Assembly: GCA_016210115.1 (NCBI GenBank)
Contig: JACQUW010000155.1
Span: forward strand, 1-64,000
Direction of reading: 5' to 3'
Origin: Deltaproteobacteria bacterium
GTDB lineage: Bacteria; Desulfobacterota; Binatia; UBA9968
DNA: 64,000 nucleotides
The notes under the pieces were generated by a model, which saw nothing but the letters and a program-made list of their open reading frames with translations, was not told the origin of the DNA and did no database searches. Below, in pieces: positions 18,915 to 27,863 of this stretch. Both the position numbers and the translations under genes were made by a program. Numbering within the stretch: the stretch's first letter is position 1; each line of letters starts with the position of its first letter.

Positions 18915-20726
18915 CTACGACGTTTTGGCCTGTTGCCTGAACTGATGACAATCGCGGCATATCCCCTGAGGGTTGTGATCCTTTTTGTCCTGATGGCATC
19001 CCAGGCAGTTCTCCCTCTTTGCCGCCGTCCACTGATGAGGCATGTGGCATGCAGTGCAGTCGGCGGCAGCGTGCGCCGGCCTGAGATGAAGCTCGCCGCG
19101 GTTTGGATGGCAACTTAAGCAACTCTTCAACGGCTTTACGCTCTGCTCTTTTAGATGGCACTGATCACAAGAGAAAGCCATGGGAGCGTCTGCAGGGCGC
19201 AAATGACACGTGGAGCAGTCTCCCACGAGTCCACGGCCGCGCCAGTGACACTGGTTGCAACTGAGCGTGGCATGCTTTCCACGAAGCGGCCATGGATGGG
19301 CGAATCTCTCCGCGGCCGCGACCTCGGTAGGTCTCAAAACCGTGGTTTCCTGGGCGATGATGGTATGGCAGAGCTGACAGTCCTTTCGAATAACCTTTCC
19401 GTCCCGGCTGACGTGATTCCCTTCGTGACAGCGAAAACAACCCGGATATAGGGTGTGGCCGATATTATCGGGGTGTGTGCGCCAGTCCACCTTCATCTCG
19501 GGAAAGATGTTGGTCTGGTAGATCTTCTGGACCTCCGAAATCGCCTTTTTGATCGCTTCCCGCTTGGTAGGGTAGAGCTTGGGATAGTGAGTGACGTAAA
19601 AACTGTCGAGCGCGGTCGCGATGCCTTCCCTGGCTTTCTCCTTTGTCTGATACGTCTGGCTCAGAGCCCGCACGGCCTCTCTCTTGATGTAGGGCAGAGT
19701 TCTATCGATGAGGCCGGTCAGCAGGGCCAGGTCCACGGCGCCGTCCGGGTCGCGAAAAATATGGCTGGGCCGGTTGTGGCAATCCATGCAATCCATTCTT
19801 CGAATCTCAAGCTTTTTGATCTGCTCCGGCGTCATGGAAACGGAGCGATCGAAATACTCGCTGACCCTTCCCTGGCTGTCTTTCATTCTGACCCATGGGA
19901 TCTTTTGCCGTTTGGGATCGGTGGCGCCGTACCACACTTCATTGGCAATATTCATGTGCCAATGGATTCCGGCGGTGATGCCGGTAGTGGGACTTCCCCC
20001 TCCGGTTCGAATGAGGCTGCTGACCTGGCGCACGCTGTTCTTCTCGTCATGGCCGAAACGGGTCACCACCTTGAGCTGCGCGCCAAAAAATTTCTCCGGC
20101 CAATGGCACTGCTCGCAGGTTTCCTGCGCCGGGCGAAGACTCTCCACGGGAGTGGGAATCGGACGGGGATATTTTTTAAAGAGCACGGAATAAATCTGAT
20201 AGGCCCCGGCCAACTTTGATCGGACATACCAGCCGGCGCCCGGTCCCACGTGGCATTCGGCGCAGGTCACCCGCGCATGAGGCGAGGCCTGATAAGCCTT
20301 GTATTCCGGCTCCATCACCGAGTGACAGAGAGCGCCGCAAAACGTGACCGACTCTGTAAAATGGTAGGCCTGATAACTCACCGTCGATACCAGGCCAAGA
20401 AAAACAACGGAGGAGAAAACAACTAACAAAAGCACTCCGCGCGTCCTGCGTTCGTTGAGATCGATGCGTGGATAGGGAGGCAGACCCTCTCCCCTGGCCC
20501 GCCGGCGCCGCTCCAGAAAAGCTCCGAGGGGAATGAGCAAAATGCCCATCAGCAGAAGCGCCGGATAGATCATGTAGACGAAGATCCCGATATAAGGATT
20601 GCCTCTCCCCAAAATCGCTTCAATCACCAGTAAGAAAACGATGGCAAGCAGGCTTAACAGGCTCAATCCGAGGCCTACGAGGCTTACAGGATGGCGCAGC
20701 AAACTGCGTATGTGACCGTCAGGCAT
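18915..20726 (-). CDS. NapC/NirT-type multiheme c-type cytochrome with C-terminal multiheme extension (12 CXXCH + 1 CX3CH)
   Basis: N-terminal TM helices; FCGALCHSVMEPEYKAYQASPHARVTCAECH...; motifs counted by eye: CGALCH, CAECH, CEQCH, CMDCH, CFRCH, CQLCH, CNQCH, CSTCH, CDQCH, CLSCH, CTACH, CLGCH, CRDCH. Confidence 0.9.
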   Translation of the reverse strand: MPDGHIRSLLRHPVSLVGLGLSLLSLLAIVFLLVIEAILGRGNPYIGIFVYMIYPALLLMGILLIPLGAFLERRRRARGEGLPPYPRIDLNERRTRGVLLLVVFSSVVFLGLVSTVSYQAYHFTESVTFCGALCHSVMEPEYKAYQASPHARVTCAECHVGPGAGWYVRSKLAGAYQIYSVLFKKYPRPIPTPVESLRPAQETCEQCHWPEKFFGAQLKVVTRFGHDEKNSVRQVSSLIRTGGGSPTTGITAGIHWHMNIANEVWYGATDPKRQKIPWVRMKDSQGRVSEYFDRSVSMTPEQIKKLEIRRMDCMDCHNRPSHIFRDPDGAVDLALLTGLIDRTLPYIKREAVRALSQTYQTKEKAREGIATALDSFYVTHYPKLYPTKREAIKKAISEVQKIYQTNIFPEMKVDWRTHPDNIGHTLYPGCFRCHEGNHVSRDGKVIRKDCQLCHTIIAQETTVLRPTEVAAAERFAHPWPLRGKHATLSCNQCHWRGRGLVGDCSTCHLRPADAPMAFSCDQCHLKEQSVKPLKSCLSCHPNRGELHLRPAHAAADCTACHMPHQWTAAKRENCLGCHQDKKDHNPQGICRDCHQFRQQAKTS

Positions 20727-21246
20727 TACTCTCTTCTCCTCGTCCGAATTATATTAGTGCTTTTCCCTAACAACTAAGCACTTCTTCTCCGCTTTCCAGG
20801 GCATCTTCCGAAAGTTTTCTTCCGCCTCTCGCCTGATATTCTCACCGAAAAGCAAAAATGGAATCGGCCATAAGGAGCATAAAACAATGGCGCGATGTGA
20901 TGGCGGCAATTCGGTGAAACCGGTTTTACTGGAACCCCATAAGATGGGAGATCACCACCGTCATAAAAGATGGCGGCGCCCTCCCGGGAGGTGAGAACTG
21001 AGCTACTACCGAATCCCCCTACCCTTCATCCTTTTGCTCGGTCCCCTAATGCGAGCGGCGCACGTGATCTTTCTTCCATTGGTTGGTTTCGGCCTCTTCT
21101 CGGCTTTCTCGGCAAAAAGGTGTTGCCCTATCTCAGCAAGGCCGCCGCCTGCGAGGCGCCTGGCTGCTGTGCCGCCTGATACGCAGTGCGCATAAGCGAG
21201 GCATTAAAGCGCAAGGAAGTAAACGGATTTTTGGACCAGGCCGTCA

Positions 21247-21906
21247 TCAAGTAACGATTCCTTTCTGGAGAGCCAGCTTGACCAGCTCTGCCTTGTTATG
21301 GACGCCGAGTTTCTCGGCCATGTGTGCCCGGTGAGCCATCGCCGTCTTCACGCTGATCCCCAGGATCTCAGCGATCTCCTTGTTGGTCTTTCCTTCCGCA
21401 ACCAGCTTGAGTACTTGCTTCTCCCGGTCCGTCAGGCTTTCATACGGATCCTCCTGTTCCGCTGGCTTAATTCCACCGAGATAGCCTTCGATCACCGCGG
21501 GGGCAACTTCGGGGTGGAGAAAAGTTCCGCCGTGATAAACCGCTTTGATGGCGGCGACCAGTTCTCCCGCCGCAGCCCGCTTTAACACGTATCCCGAAAC
21601 TCCCTCCTTGAGAAAGCGAAAGAGATACTCTTTGTTCGCATACTGAGTTAAAATTAAAATCTTCACTTCAGGAGCAAGCTTCTTCAGCTCCAGCGTTGTT
21701 TCAAGCCCTCCCAGCCCTGGCATGGCGATATCCAGGAGAACAATATCCGGATGAACCTTTTTGACCTGCTCGATCGCCTCAGACCCGTCCGCTGCCTCTC
21801 CCACAACCTCAAGATCGTTGTGCGCGGCAAGAAGAGCCCTGATTCCCTCGCGAAAAAGGGCATGATCATCGACGATGAGAAGCCTTATCTTCCCCACAGC
21901 TCGCAT
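21247..21906 (-). CDS. NarL/LuxR-family response regulator
   Basis: IRLLIVDDHALFREGIRALLAAHNDLEVVGEAADG...DIVLLDIAMPGLGG...LTDREKQVLKLVAEGKTNKEIAEILGISVKTAMAHRAHMAEKL. Confidence 0.95.
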   Translation of the reverse strand: MRAVGKIRLLIVDDHALFREGIRALLAAHNDLEVVGEAADGSEAIEQVKKVHPDIVLLDIAMPGLGGLETTLELKKLAPEVKILILTQYANKEYLFRFLKEGVSGYVLKRAAAGELVAAIKAVYHGGTFLHPEVAPAVIEGYLGGIKPAEQEDPYESLTDREKQVLKLVAEGKTNKEIAEILGISVKTAMAHRAHMAEKLGVHNKAELVKLALQKGIVT

Positions 21907-21913
21907 TCACCTC

Positions 21914-23743
21914 TCAATGGCCGTCAACTGGAATCTTGATCGTCAGCCGCGTTCCCTTTCCCGGCTCCGAATCGACCCCAAAGGCGCCGTCGAAGAGCGT
22001 CGTCCGTTCCTTCATCCCAAGAAGTCCAAAACTCCCGTCCGTGGTTACTTTTGGATCAAAACCTTTCCCGTTATCCTCAACCTCGAGGCAGATATGTCTA
22101 TCGCCGAATTCAATTGCAATTGCAACGCCGTTAGCCTCTGCGTGTCTGGCGATATTGGAGATAGCCTCCTGGCCTATTCTGAAGAGCGTAGTCTCGATCT
22201 CCGGCTTTAACCTCCGCTCTGTGCCCAGAACCTTAAAGGTCAGATCGATTCCCAGCGGCTCGAGCCGGCTTTCCGCAACCCAACGGATAGCCGAAGTAAG
22301 ACCCAGATCATCTAGGACAGAAGGTCTGAGGTCCAAGATCAGGCGGTGGATGCTGTCAAGCGTGCGGTCGGCCATCGCCTTCATATGCGTGAGTTTTTTC
22401 TTCAGCTCTTCGGGAGCGCTTTCGGCCGTCGTCTCTATCGACAAAAGCAGGGCCGCTAGATCCTGGCTCGTCTCGTCATGAAGTTCGCGAGCGATTCTTT
22501 TCCGCTCCTCTTCCTGGACCCCGATCACCTTCTTCAAAAGCTCCCCGCGGATTTCCTCTTTTCGTTGAACTTCGCGATAGAGATCCTCTAACTCTCTCGT
22601 ACGCTCCTGAACTCTCTGCTCCAGATCCCGCTTCCCCTCAGCAATGATTTCCAATGAGGCTTTCAATGTGAGTCGCATCTGATCGAGTGATTGCGCAAGA
22701 AACCCGATCTCGTCTTCGCCTAATGGAGGAATGGGACCATCCAGGTCTCCCTTCGCAATCCGCTTCGCCGCCTCGGTCAAGGTTCTAACGGGCTTCGTTA
22801 CGCTCCCGCCCACTCCGCCGGCAAAAAGGAGCGCCACCAGGATAGTCGAAGACCCCAGAAGCAAGAAGCGTCTTTCCATAGCGAATGACGGAGCGAGAGC
22901 TTCTTTTTCCGCCTGCCGGATGCTCAGCCCCCAGGGGGCGTTTTTTAAGGGCGCAAACGCGATGACCTCTCGCTCACGCTCGGGGAAACCCTTCTGTTCG
23001 TGACACGTATGGCAAGCTCCCACTACAGACTTTTTATCGCGAATTAGGCCGGCCAGGAAACGGCCGTGATCGCTATCGATGAAAGCGCGGCCCGTTTTAG
23101 TTGAGGCGAGCACAATCCCGCGGCCGTCGACGAGTTCCAGATACGTCGTATCACCCAGCCGAATGGGGTGGAGGAGAGAATGAAAACGAGGATTTTGCGG
23201 GTCCAGTTCTCCTCCCACCGCTCCGCTGAGCTCGCCACGCGAGTCGCGAATCGGCACCACCGCAAAGATCCGTTTCTTCCCATCGATAATCAGGTTCGAC
23301 ACCTCCGGCCTGCCGACTTCGAGGACCTGCCGGATCGGGGGCAGCAACGAGAATTCCTCGTCCGTCCGTAAAGGGCGTTGCGGTTCAATCCAAACCATCT
23401 TCCCTGTTCGGTTAATGAGGAAAACTCCCTCGGTGAAAATCGATTGGAGATAGGCTTCGCGCAGCGCCGCGCGCAAAGCTTGCCCGGCGTCTCTTTCCAC
23501 GCCGAAACGGGCAAGCAGCGCCACCTCCTGTAGGAGCACCAGGTTTGATTTAAGCAGATAATCCAGATTATCCACCAGCGCCTGAACGAGATGCCGGCGT
23601 TCGTTTAACGCACGGTCGGAAAGTTCCTCGCTGCCCCAGTGATTGGAGACGAGGAGAATGCCCGCCAGAGCCACCATCCATAGTCCAACCAGAAAGATGA
23701 TGCGCCCCCAAAGATTTTTTCTAAGGAAACGCAACGGGTTCAT
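21914..23743 (-). CDS. Sensor histidine kinase (Cache-like periplasmic domain with CXXCH, HAMP, HisKA_3, HATPase_c)
   Basis: Two TM segments flank a sensor domain containing ACHTCHEQKG; HAMP KPVRTLTEAAKRIAKGDLDGPIP; ERKRIARELHDETSQDLAALL; DNGKGFDP...GSFGLLGMKERTTLFDGAFGVDSEPGKGTRL. Confidence 0.93.
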   Translation of the reverse strand: MNPLRFLRKNLWGRIIFLVGLWMVALAGILLVSNHWGSEELSDRALNERRHLVQALVDNLDYLLKSNLVLLQEVALLARFGVERDAGQALRAALREAYLQSIFTEGVFLINRTGKMVWIEPQRPLRTDEEFSLLPPIRQVLEVGRPEVSNLIIDGKKRIFAVVPIRDSRGELSGAVGGELDPQNPRFHSLLHPIRLGDTTYLELVDGRGIVLASTKTGRAFIDSDHGRFLAGLIRDKKSVVGACHTCHEQKGFPEREREVIAFAPLKNAPWGLSIRQAEKEALAPSFAMERRFLLLGSSTILVALLFAGGVGGSVTKPVRTLTEAAKRIAKGDLDGPIPPLGEDEIGFLAQSLDQMRLTLKASLEIIAEGKRDLEQRVQERTRELEDLYREVQRKEEIRGELLKKVIGVQEEERKRIARELHDETSQDLAALLLSIETTAESAPEELKKKLTHMKAMADRTLDSIHRLILDLRPSVLDDLGLTSAIRWVAESRLEPLGIDLTFKVLGTERRLKPEIETTLFRIGQEAISNIARHAEANGVAIAIEFGDRHICLEVEDNGKGFDPKVTTDGSFGLLGMKERTTLFDGAFGVDSEPGKGTRLTIKIPVDGH

Positions 23744-23770
23744 TTGACTTCCACTCCGGCCCCGGGAAAA

Positions 23771-24571
23771 TCAGCCACGATGACTCCGACGGGACGGAGT
23801 TTCGATCTCTTCCTGCTCCTCAATGTTCTCTTCTTGTTTTCCTTTGCGACCAGCGTTCTCGGCCCCTTCCCCGTCAAAGGAAATCTCCGTTTCCCCGCCA
23901 ATGAGACGCGCGTATTCCAACGGATGCTCCTTCTCCATCCTCTCTTCACTAATCTTACCGGTAAAAATGCTGGTATCGAACGGAAACACGTCGGGATTCA
24001 GGTGGGCGTTATAGATGTGCCAGATAATGACAATCAGAAACGCCAGCAACCCCTCACTCGAGTGCGCCACGTTCGCCGCCGGGACGACTTCACCGGGAAG
24101 AACACTCGTCCAGGCAATTGGGAAATAAAGAATAAACCCGGTGAGAATCATGATCGCTCCGCCCAAAATGAGACCCCAGTACTCGAACTTCTGCCGGTAT
24201 TCATAGCGATCAAACTGGGCCTGCTCCTCTGAAACGCCCAGGTAGTAGCGCAGTGTGATGATGGCGTCCCGGAAATCTTTCTTTGTCGGGATCATGTTCA
24301 GCTCGACCCGCTTCATCATGGCCAGTGACAGCACCACGGCCAGGTGTAAGGCCGCAATCACGGCGAACAGAATACCCGCGAGGCGGTGAAGCGAGCGCAC
24401 TCGATCAATACCGCCGAGATGAACAATAAGCCACTGGGCCCATCCCATATCGAAAAATTTCTGCGGGAAACCGGTCACGGCAAGAAGGAGAAACAGCACC
24501 ATAACCAGGAAATGCTCAAGCCGCTGTCTCGGGCTAAACCGCGTGAAAAATTCCTGCTTTGCCTTTTCCAT
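23771..24571 (-). CDS. Cytochrome b subunit (formate dehydrogenase gamma/cyt b561-like)
   Basis: RFSPRQRLEHFLVMVLFLLLAVTGFPQKF...LHRLAGILFAVIAALHLAVV...HSSEGLLAFLIVIIWHIYNAHLNPDVFPFDTSIFTGKISEERMEKEHPLEYARL. Confidence 0.85.
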   Translation of the reverse strand: MEKAKQEFFTRFSPRQRLEHFLVMVLFLLLAVTGFPQKFFDMGWAQWLIVHLGGIDRVRSLHRLAGILFAVIAALHLAVVLSLAMMKRVELNMIPTKKDFRDAIITLRYYLGVSEEQAQFDRYEYRQKFEYWGLILGGAIMILTGFILYFPIAWTSVLPGEVVPAANVAHSSEGLLAFLIVIIWHIYNAHLNPDVFPFDTSIFTGKISEERMEKEHPLEYARLIGGETEISFDGEGAENAGRKGKQEENIEEQEEIETPSRRSHRG

Positions 24572-24576
24572 CTCAA

Positions 24577-25656
24577 TTACCTGTTAACGACCACTCGCCA
24601 GATATGGAGAAGAATCTGCAGAACCAAGCCCGCAATGACGAAAGGAATAAAAATCTGGTAGAAGAGTTTGACGTAGTAGACGAGAGGCGCTTTTTGCGGG
24701 CTCGGCTCATAATGGGAGAGCCAGGCGGCCGGGAAGTTTTCAGTGGCCCCCGCGTGGCACTTGGCGCAAACTCTTACCAGGTTGGCCTTCATCACGGCGG
24801 ATCTTGGATCCTTCACCGAGAGTATATCGTGCACCCCATGGCAGTCCGTGCAAACGGCAGTGACGGCCGCAGGCGTGATCTGCTCCTTCCTGTGAGAAGA
24901 GGCCGTCATGCCGTGGAAGTCCTTGAGGTAAGTTTGAAGAACCATGGTCGAGAGACCGTATTTTTTCATCAGCTTCTCGTCCGTATGGCAGCGCGCGCAG
25001 AGTTCCGGTGTCCTCAACCGAAACGAAGCTGTCCTTGGATCCTCGATGTTGTGGGCCCGGTGGCAATCCGCACAGACCGGGGCGTCGGCGTTCCCCTCCT
25101 GCAGAAGAGCTTTGCCATGAACGCTTCGGGAATACTGCTGGTAAATTTCCTGATGGCATCGGGAACAGGTCTTTGAGATGCGAGACTTTGGAACACCCGG
25201 GCGCGCCACGTCGTGAGCGCCGTGGCAATCGACGCAGAGCGGAGCCTTCAGATTTCCGGCCGCGAGGATCACGTAGTGAACGCTGTCAAGCGTTTTTGTG
25301 TAATTGTCGAAGTGGCAGCCCTTGCAGATCTCATAATAGGCCAAAGTGAACTCGCGCAGGTTCTTGAACGATCTCGCCGGATGGGGGTAGGTGGTTACGT
25401 CAGAGTGGCAGTCGGTGCAGCGCAGTTTGTCTCCGTGTACGGAGCGGCCGAAGCGCTCCACGTCGACGAAAAGGGAGCGCTTCTCGCCGCTCGGCAGGAC
25501 GAGCTCCAACGCGCTGTTGCTGTGGCAAGTCAGGCAAAACTGCACGTCGGGCGAGACAGTCTCGGCAGCGGGCGAGCGCTGCGCCAGCAGAAGAAACATG
25601 CCCAAAACTCCTGCGGCAAAAAACCATAAAGTCGGCTGGTGTCCTGGCTTATTCAT
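24577..25656 (-). CDS. Nine-CXXCH multiheme c-type cytochrome with C-terminal TM
   Basis: CLTCH, CTDCH, CKGCH, CVDCH, CSRCH, CADCH, CARCH, CTDCH, CAKCH; signal peptide; C-terminal FYQIFIPFVIAGLVLQILLHIWRVVV. Confidence 0.9.
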   Translation of the reverse strand: MNKPGHQPTLWFFAAGVLGMFLLLAQRSPAAETVSPDVQFCLTCHSNSALELVLPSGEKRSLFVDVERFGRSVHGDKLRCTDCHSDVTTYPHPARSFKNLREFTLAYYEICKGCHFDNYTKTLDSVHYVILAAGNLKAPLCVDCHGAHDVARPGVPKSRISKTCSRCHQEIYQQYSRSVHGKALLQEGNADAPVCADCHRAHNIEDPRTASFRLRTPELCARCHTDEKLMKKYGLSTMVLQTYLKDFHGMTASSHRKEQITPAAVTAVCTDCHGVHDILSVKDPRSAVMKANLVRVCAKCHAGATENFPAAWLSHYEPSPQKAPLVYYVKLFYQIFIPFVIAGLVLQILLHIWRVVVNR

Positions 25657-26488
25657 GCAAAAATGCCAACAGCGTCAGACCAAAAAGAACAAAGCCCGTG
25701 ACGACCGCGCAGAAACCGATGATTCTACCGAAGTTCCTCAGCCAAAGAGGCGGCTGATCCGTTCGGATGCTCTCTAGGGTCCCTTCCTGCAGGAGCCTTT
25801 GATATTCTAAAGGGCGTTCTTCCTGGAGCTCCTTTTCACTCACTCTCCCGGTAAAGATAACGAGATCCATCGGAAATTTATCCGGACGGAAGTGGCTGTT
25901 AAAAAAATGAATCGTGAAGATAAACCAAACGGCCAATAGGGCTTCTTCGGCATGGATTATAAGGGCGATGTTGAACAACCATCCGGGAAGATGGCTGCCA
26001 AAAAAGGCGGAAAACCACATCACATAGCCGGAGATACCGATCACCGCCATGCCCCAAAAGACGGCCCAATAATCGAATTTTTCCCAGTAAGTGAAGCGAC
26101 CGAATTGCGGCTTTGCTCCCAATCCAAAAAACCAGCGAAAGTGCTGGAGCATTTCGAGAAAATCTCCAGGCTGGGGAACCATGGAGTCAGGTCCCCAGAG
26201 GATTCCGACTTCTCCCCTGATGAAGGCCCGGTAAAAGCCCGCGCCGAGATGAAGCACAAAGCAGAGCGTCATCAAAAAAGCAAAGGTCTTGTGAAAAAAA
26301 AGGACCGCGCCGAAGCCGCCCATGGCATTGGCCAGCTCGCTGGCCCAGGCCGATTGGTTGAACCTGAGCGGCATTCCCGAAGCAGCCAGCCCTAAGAAAC
26401 TTAACATCAACAGGCCGTGGAGCAGCCGGTGATAGAGGTTGAACCGCAGATAATATGCCGGCGTTTGGTCAAGAGCCTGGAGGTTCAT
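25649..26488 (-). CDS. Cytochrome b subunit (second copy)
   Basis: MNLQALDQTPAYYLRFNLYHRLLHGLLMLSFLGLAASGMPLRF...HKTFAFLMTLCFVLHLGAGF...FTIHFFNSHFRPDKFPMDLVIFTGRVSEKELQEERPLEYQRL. Confidence 0.85.
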   Translation of the reverse strand: MNLQALDQTPAYYLRFNLYHRLLHGLLMLSFLGLAASGMPLRFNQSAWASELANAMGGFGAVLFFHKTFAFLMTLCFVLHLGAGFYRAFIRGEVGILWGPDSMVPQPGDFLEMLQHFRWFFGLGAKPQFGRFTYWEKFDYWAVFWGMAVIGISGYVMWFSAFFGSHLPGWLFNIALIIHAEEALLAVWFIFTIHFFNSHFRPDKFPMDLVIFTGRVSEKELQEERPLEYQRLLQEGTLESIRTDQPPLWLRNFGRIIGFCAVVTGFVLFGLTLLAFLHE

Positions 26489-27734
26489 CCTTGTTTTCCT
26501 CTTCGTCGGAATCTTCGGTCGCCTGACGACGCTTTCTTCCGCCCCAAATCTCGATCGTTGAGCGCAGCAGCCAGAGGAACGTATGCAGGCCAAAGAAGGC
26601 AAAAACTCCGATCAAGAGAGTTTTCATGAAGATGGCGGCATAATAGAGGCCCGGGTTTCTCTCTTTATCGGTGAAATCCGCGTGGGGAGAGAACTGGGCA
26701 AAGTTGGCGTTCGCCTTGGGATGACACTTCTGACAGGTCGAGACCAGATTCTTGGGCGATATGGAAGAGAGAGGATCCGAAGCCCGAAGAATTCGATGAG
26801 AACCATGGCAATCGGAGCAGCGGGCCACACGGATAAACCCCAGAGTCGTTACCTGTCCATGGAAAGTGTCCCGGTAGGTCCGCAGCGACTCCCGATGGCA
26901 GGTTCCGCACTCTTTGACGATCTCCAATTTCCAGAGGGGTGTTTCGACGCGGCGAATCTCATGTGTCGTGTGGCAATCGACGCAAACAGGAGCCACGGCG
27001 CTTCCATCTTTTACCGCCTGGCCGTGAACGCTCCCGAAATACTCGGCGAGGACGCCTGCATGGCAAGTTCCACAGGTCGACGGCACGTTGGTGCGATTAA
27101 CCTTCGACTCCGGATCGCGCTTGGGCCTGATCTCGTGTGAGCCGTGGCAACTCGAGCAATGGGCAGCGACGAGGAGGCCGCTCTTCGACAAGGCCCGACC
27201 ATGAATTGAATCCATGTAAAGCTGATAGGCGTTCACCACCGGGATCCGATGCCGCTTGGCCAGCTCTGGATCTCCGTGGCACACACCGCAGGTGCGCGGA
27301 AGATTTAACGGGTAAACGCGCGAATCCGGGTTGTTGATGGGGAAGATATCGTGGGTCCCGTGACAATCATCGCAAGTGGCCGCGTCTTTGTCCCCTTTCG
27401 AGCTGGCCTTGCCATGGATGCTCTGGGCGTAAACTTTATACGGTTCGGCGTGACAAAGCCCACATTGGACACGTTTGACCTCGGGGCCGTGGGGAATTTC
27501 CTTGATACCACTGTGGCAGGAGAGACATCCGAGCGGCCCATGCACGGATCGGGAGAACCGGCCGGCGTCAACGTGAAGCGGAATGGTCTTGCCGTCGCGC
27601 TTTTTTTCTAGTCCGGGGGCTCCGTGGCAGGAAAGACAGATTTCGTTAGAGAGGGACTGGGCTGAATAGGACTCGGGAGCGAAAACAACCATCGCGAGCA
27701 ACATCCCAACCCATCCAACAACCCCCTGCTTCAT
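26469..27734 (-). CDS. Eleven-CXXCH multiheme c-type cytochrome with C-terminal TM
   Basis: CLSCH, CLSCH, CGLCH, CDDCH, CGVCH, CSSCH, CGTCH, CVDCH, CGTCH, CSDCH, CQKCH; signal peptide MKQGVVGWVGMLLAMVVFAPESYSA; start at 27734 preferred over track start 27830. Confidence 0.88.
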   Translation of the reverse strand: MKQGVVGWVGMLLAMVVFAPESYSAQSLSNEICLSCHGAPGLEKKRDGKTIPLHVDAGRFSRSVHGPLGCLSCHSGIKEIPHGPEVKRVQCGLCHAEPYKVYAQSIHGKASSKGDKDAATCDDCHGTHDIFPINNPDSRVYPLNLPRTCGVCHGDPELAKRHRIPVVNAYQLYMDSIHGRALSKSGLLVAAHCSSCHGSHEIRPKRDPESKVNRTNVPSTCGTCHAGVLAEYFGSVHGQAVKDGSAVAPVCVDCHTTHEIRRVETPLWKLEIVKECGTCHRESLRTYRDTFHGQVTTLGFIRVARCSDCHGSHRILRASDPLSSISPKNLVSTCQKCHPKANANFAQFSPHADFTDKERNPGLYYAAIFMKTLLIGVFAFFGLHTFLWLLRSTIEIWGGRKRRQATEDSDEEENKDEPPGS

Positions 27735-27863
27735 GACCAGCAATCTATAGCTCAATCGTCGGCTTTCTTTCCAGCTCCCATCGCCGCGAGCCGGGTGCCA
27801 CCCGCCGGTTCGCCAAAAGTGATCCGGCACGGCTCGCGGGATAAATCCGCCTTGCTAATGAAA

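Noticed and set aside
19455-20219. 254-aa plus-strand ORF antisense to the NapC-like cytochrome
   Set aside because: Shadow ORF of a high-GC coding region; the opposite strand has 13 heme motifs.
20727-21246. 520-bp gap as a possible ncRNA locus
   Set aside because: No convincing structure or conserved motif recognised by eye; would need covariance searches.
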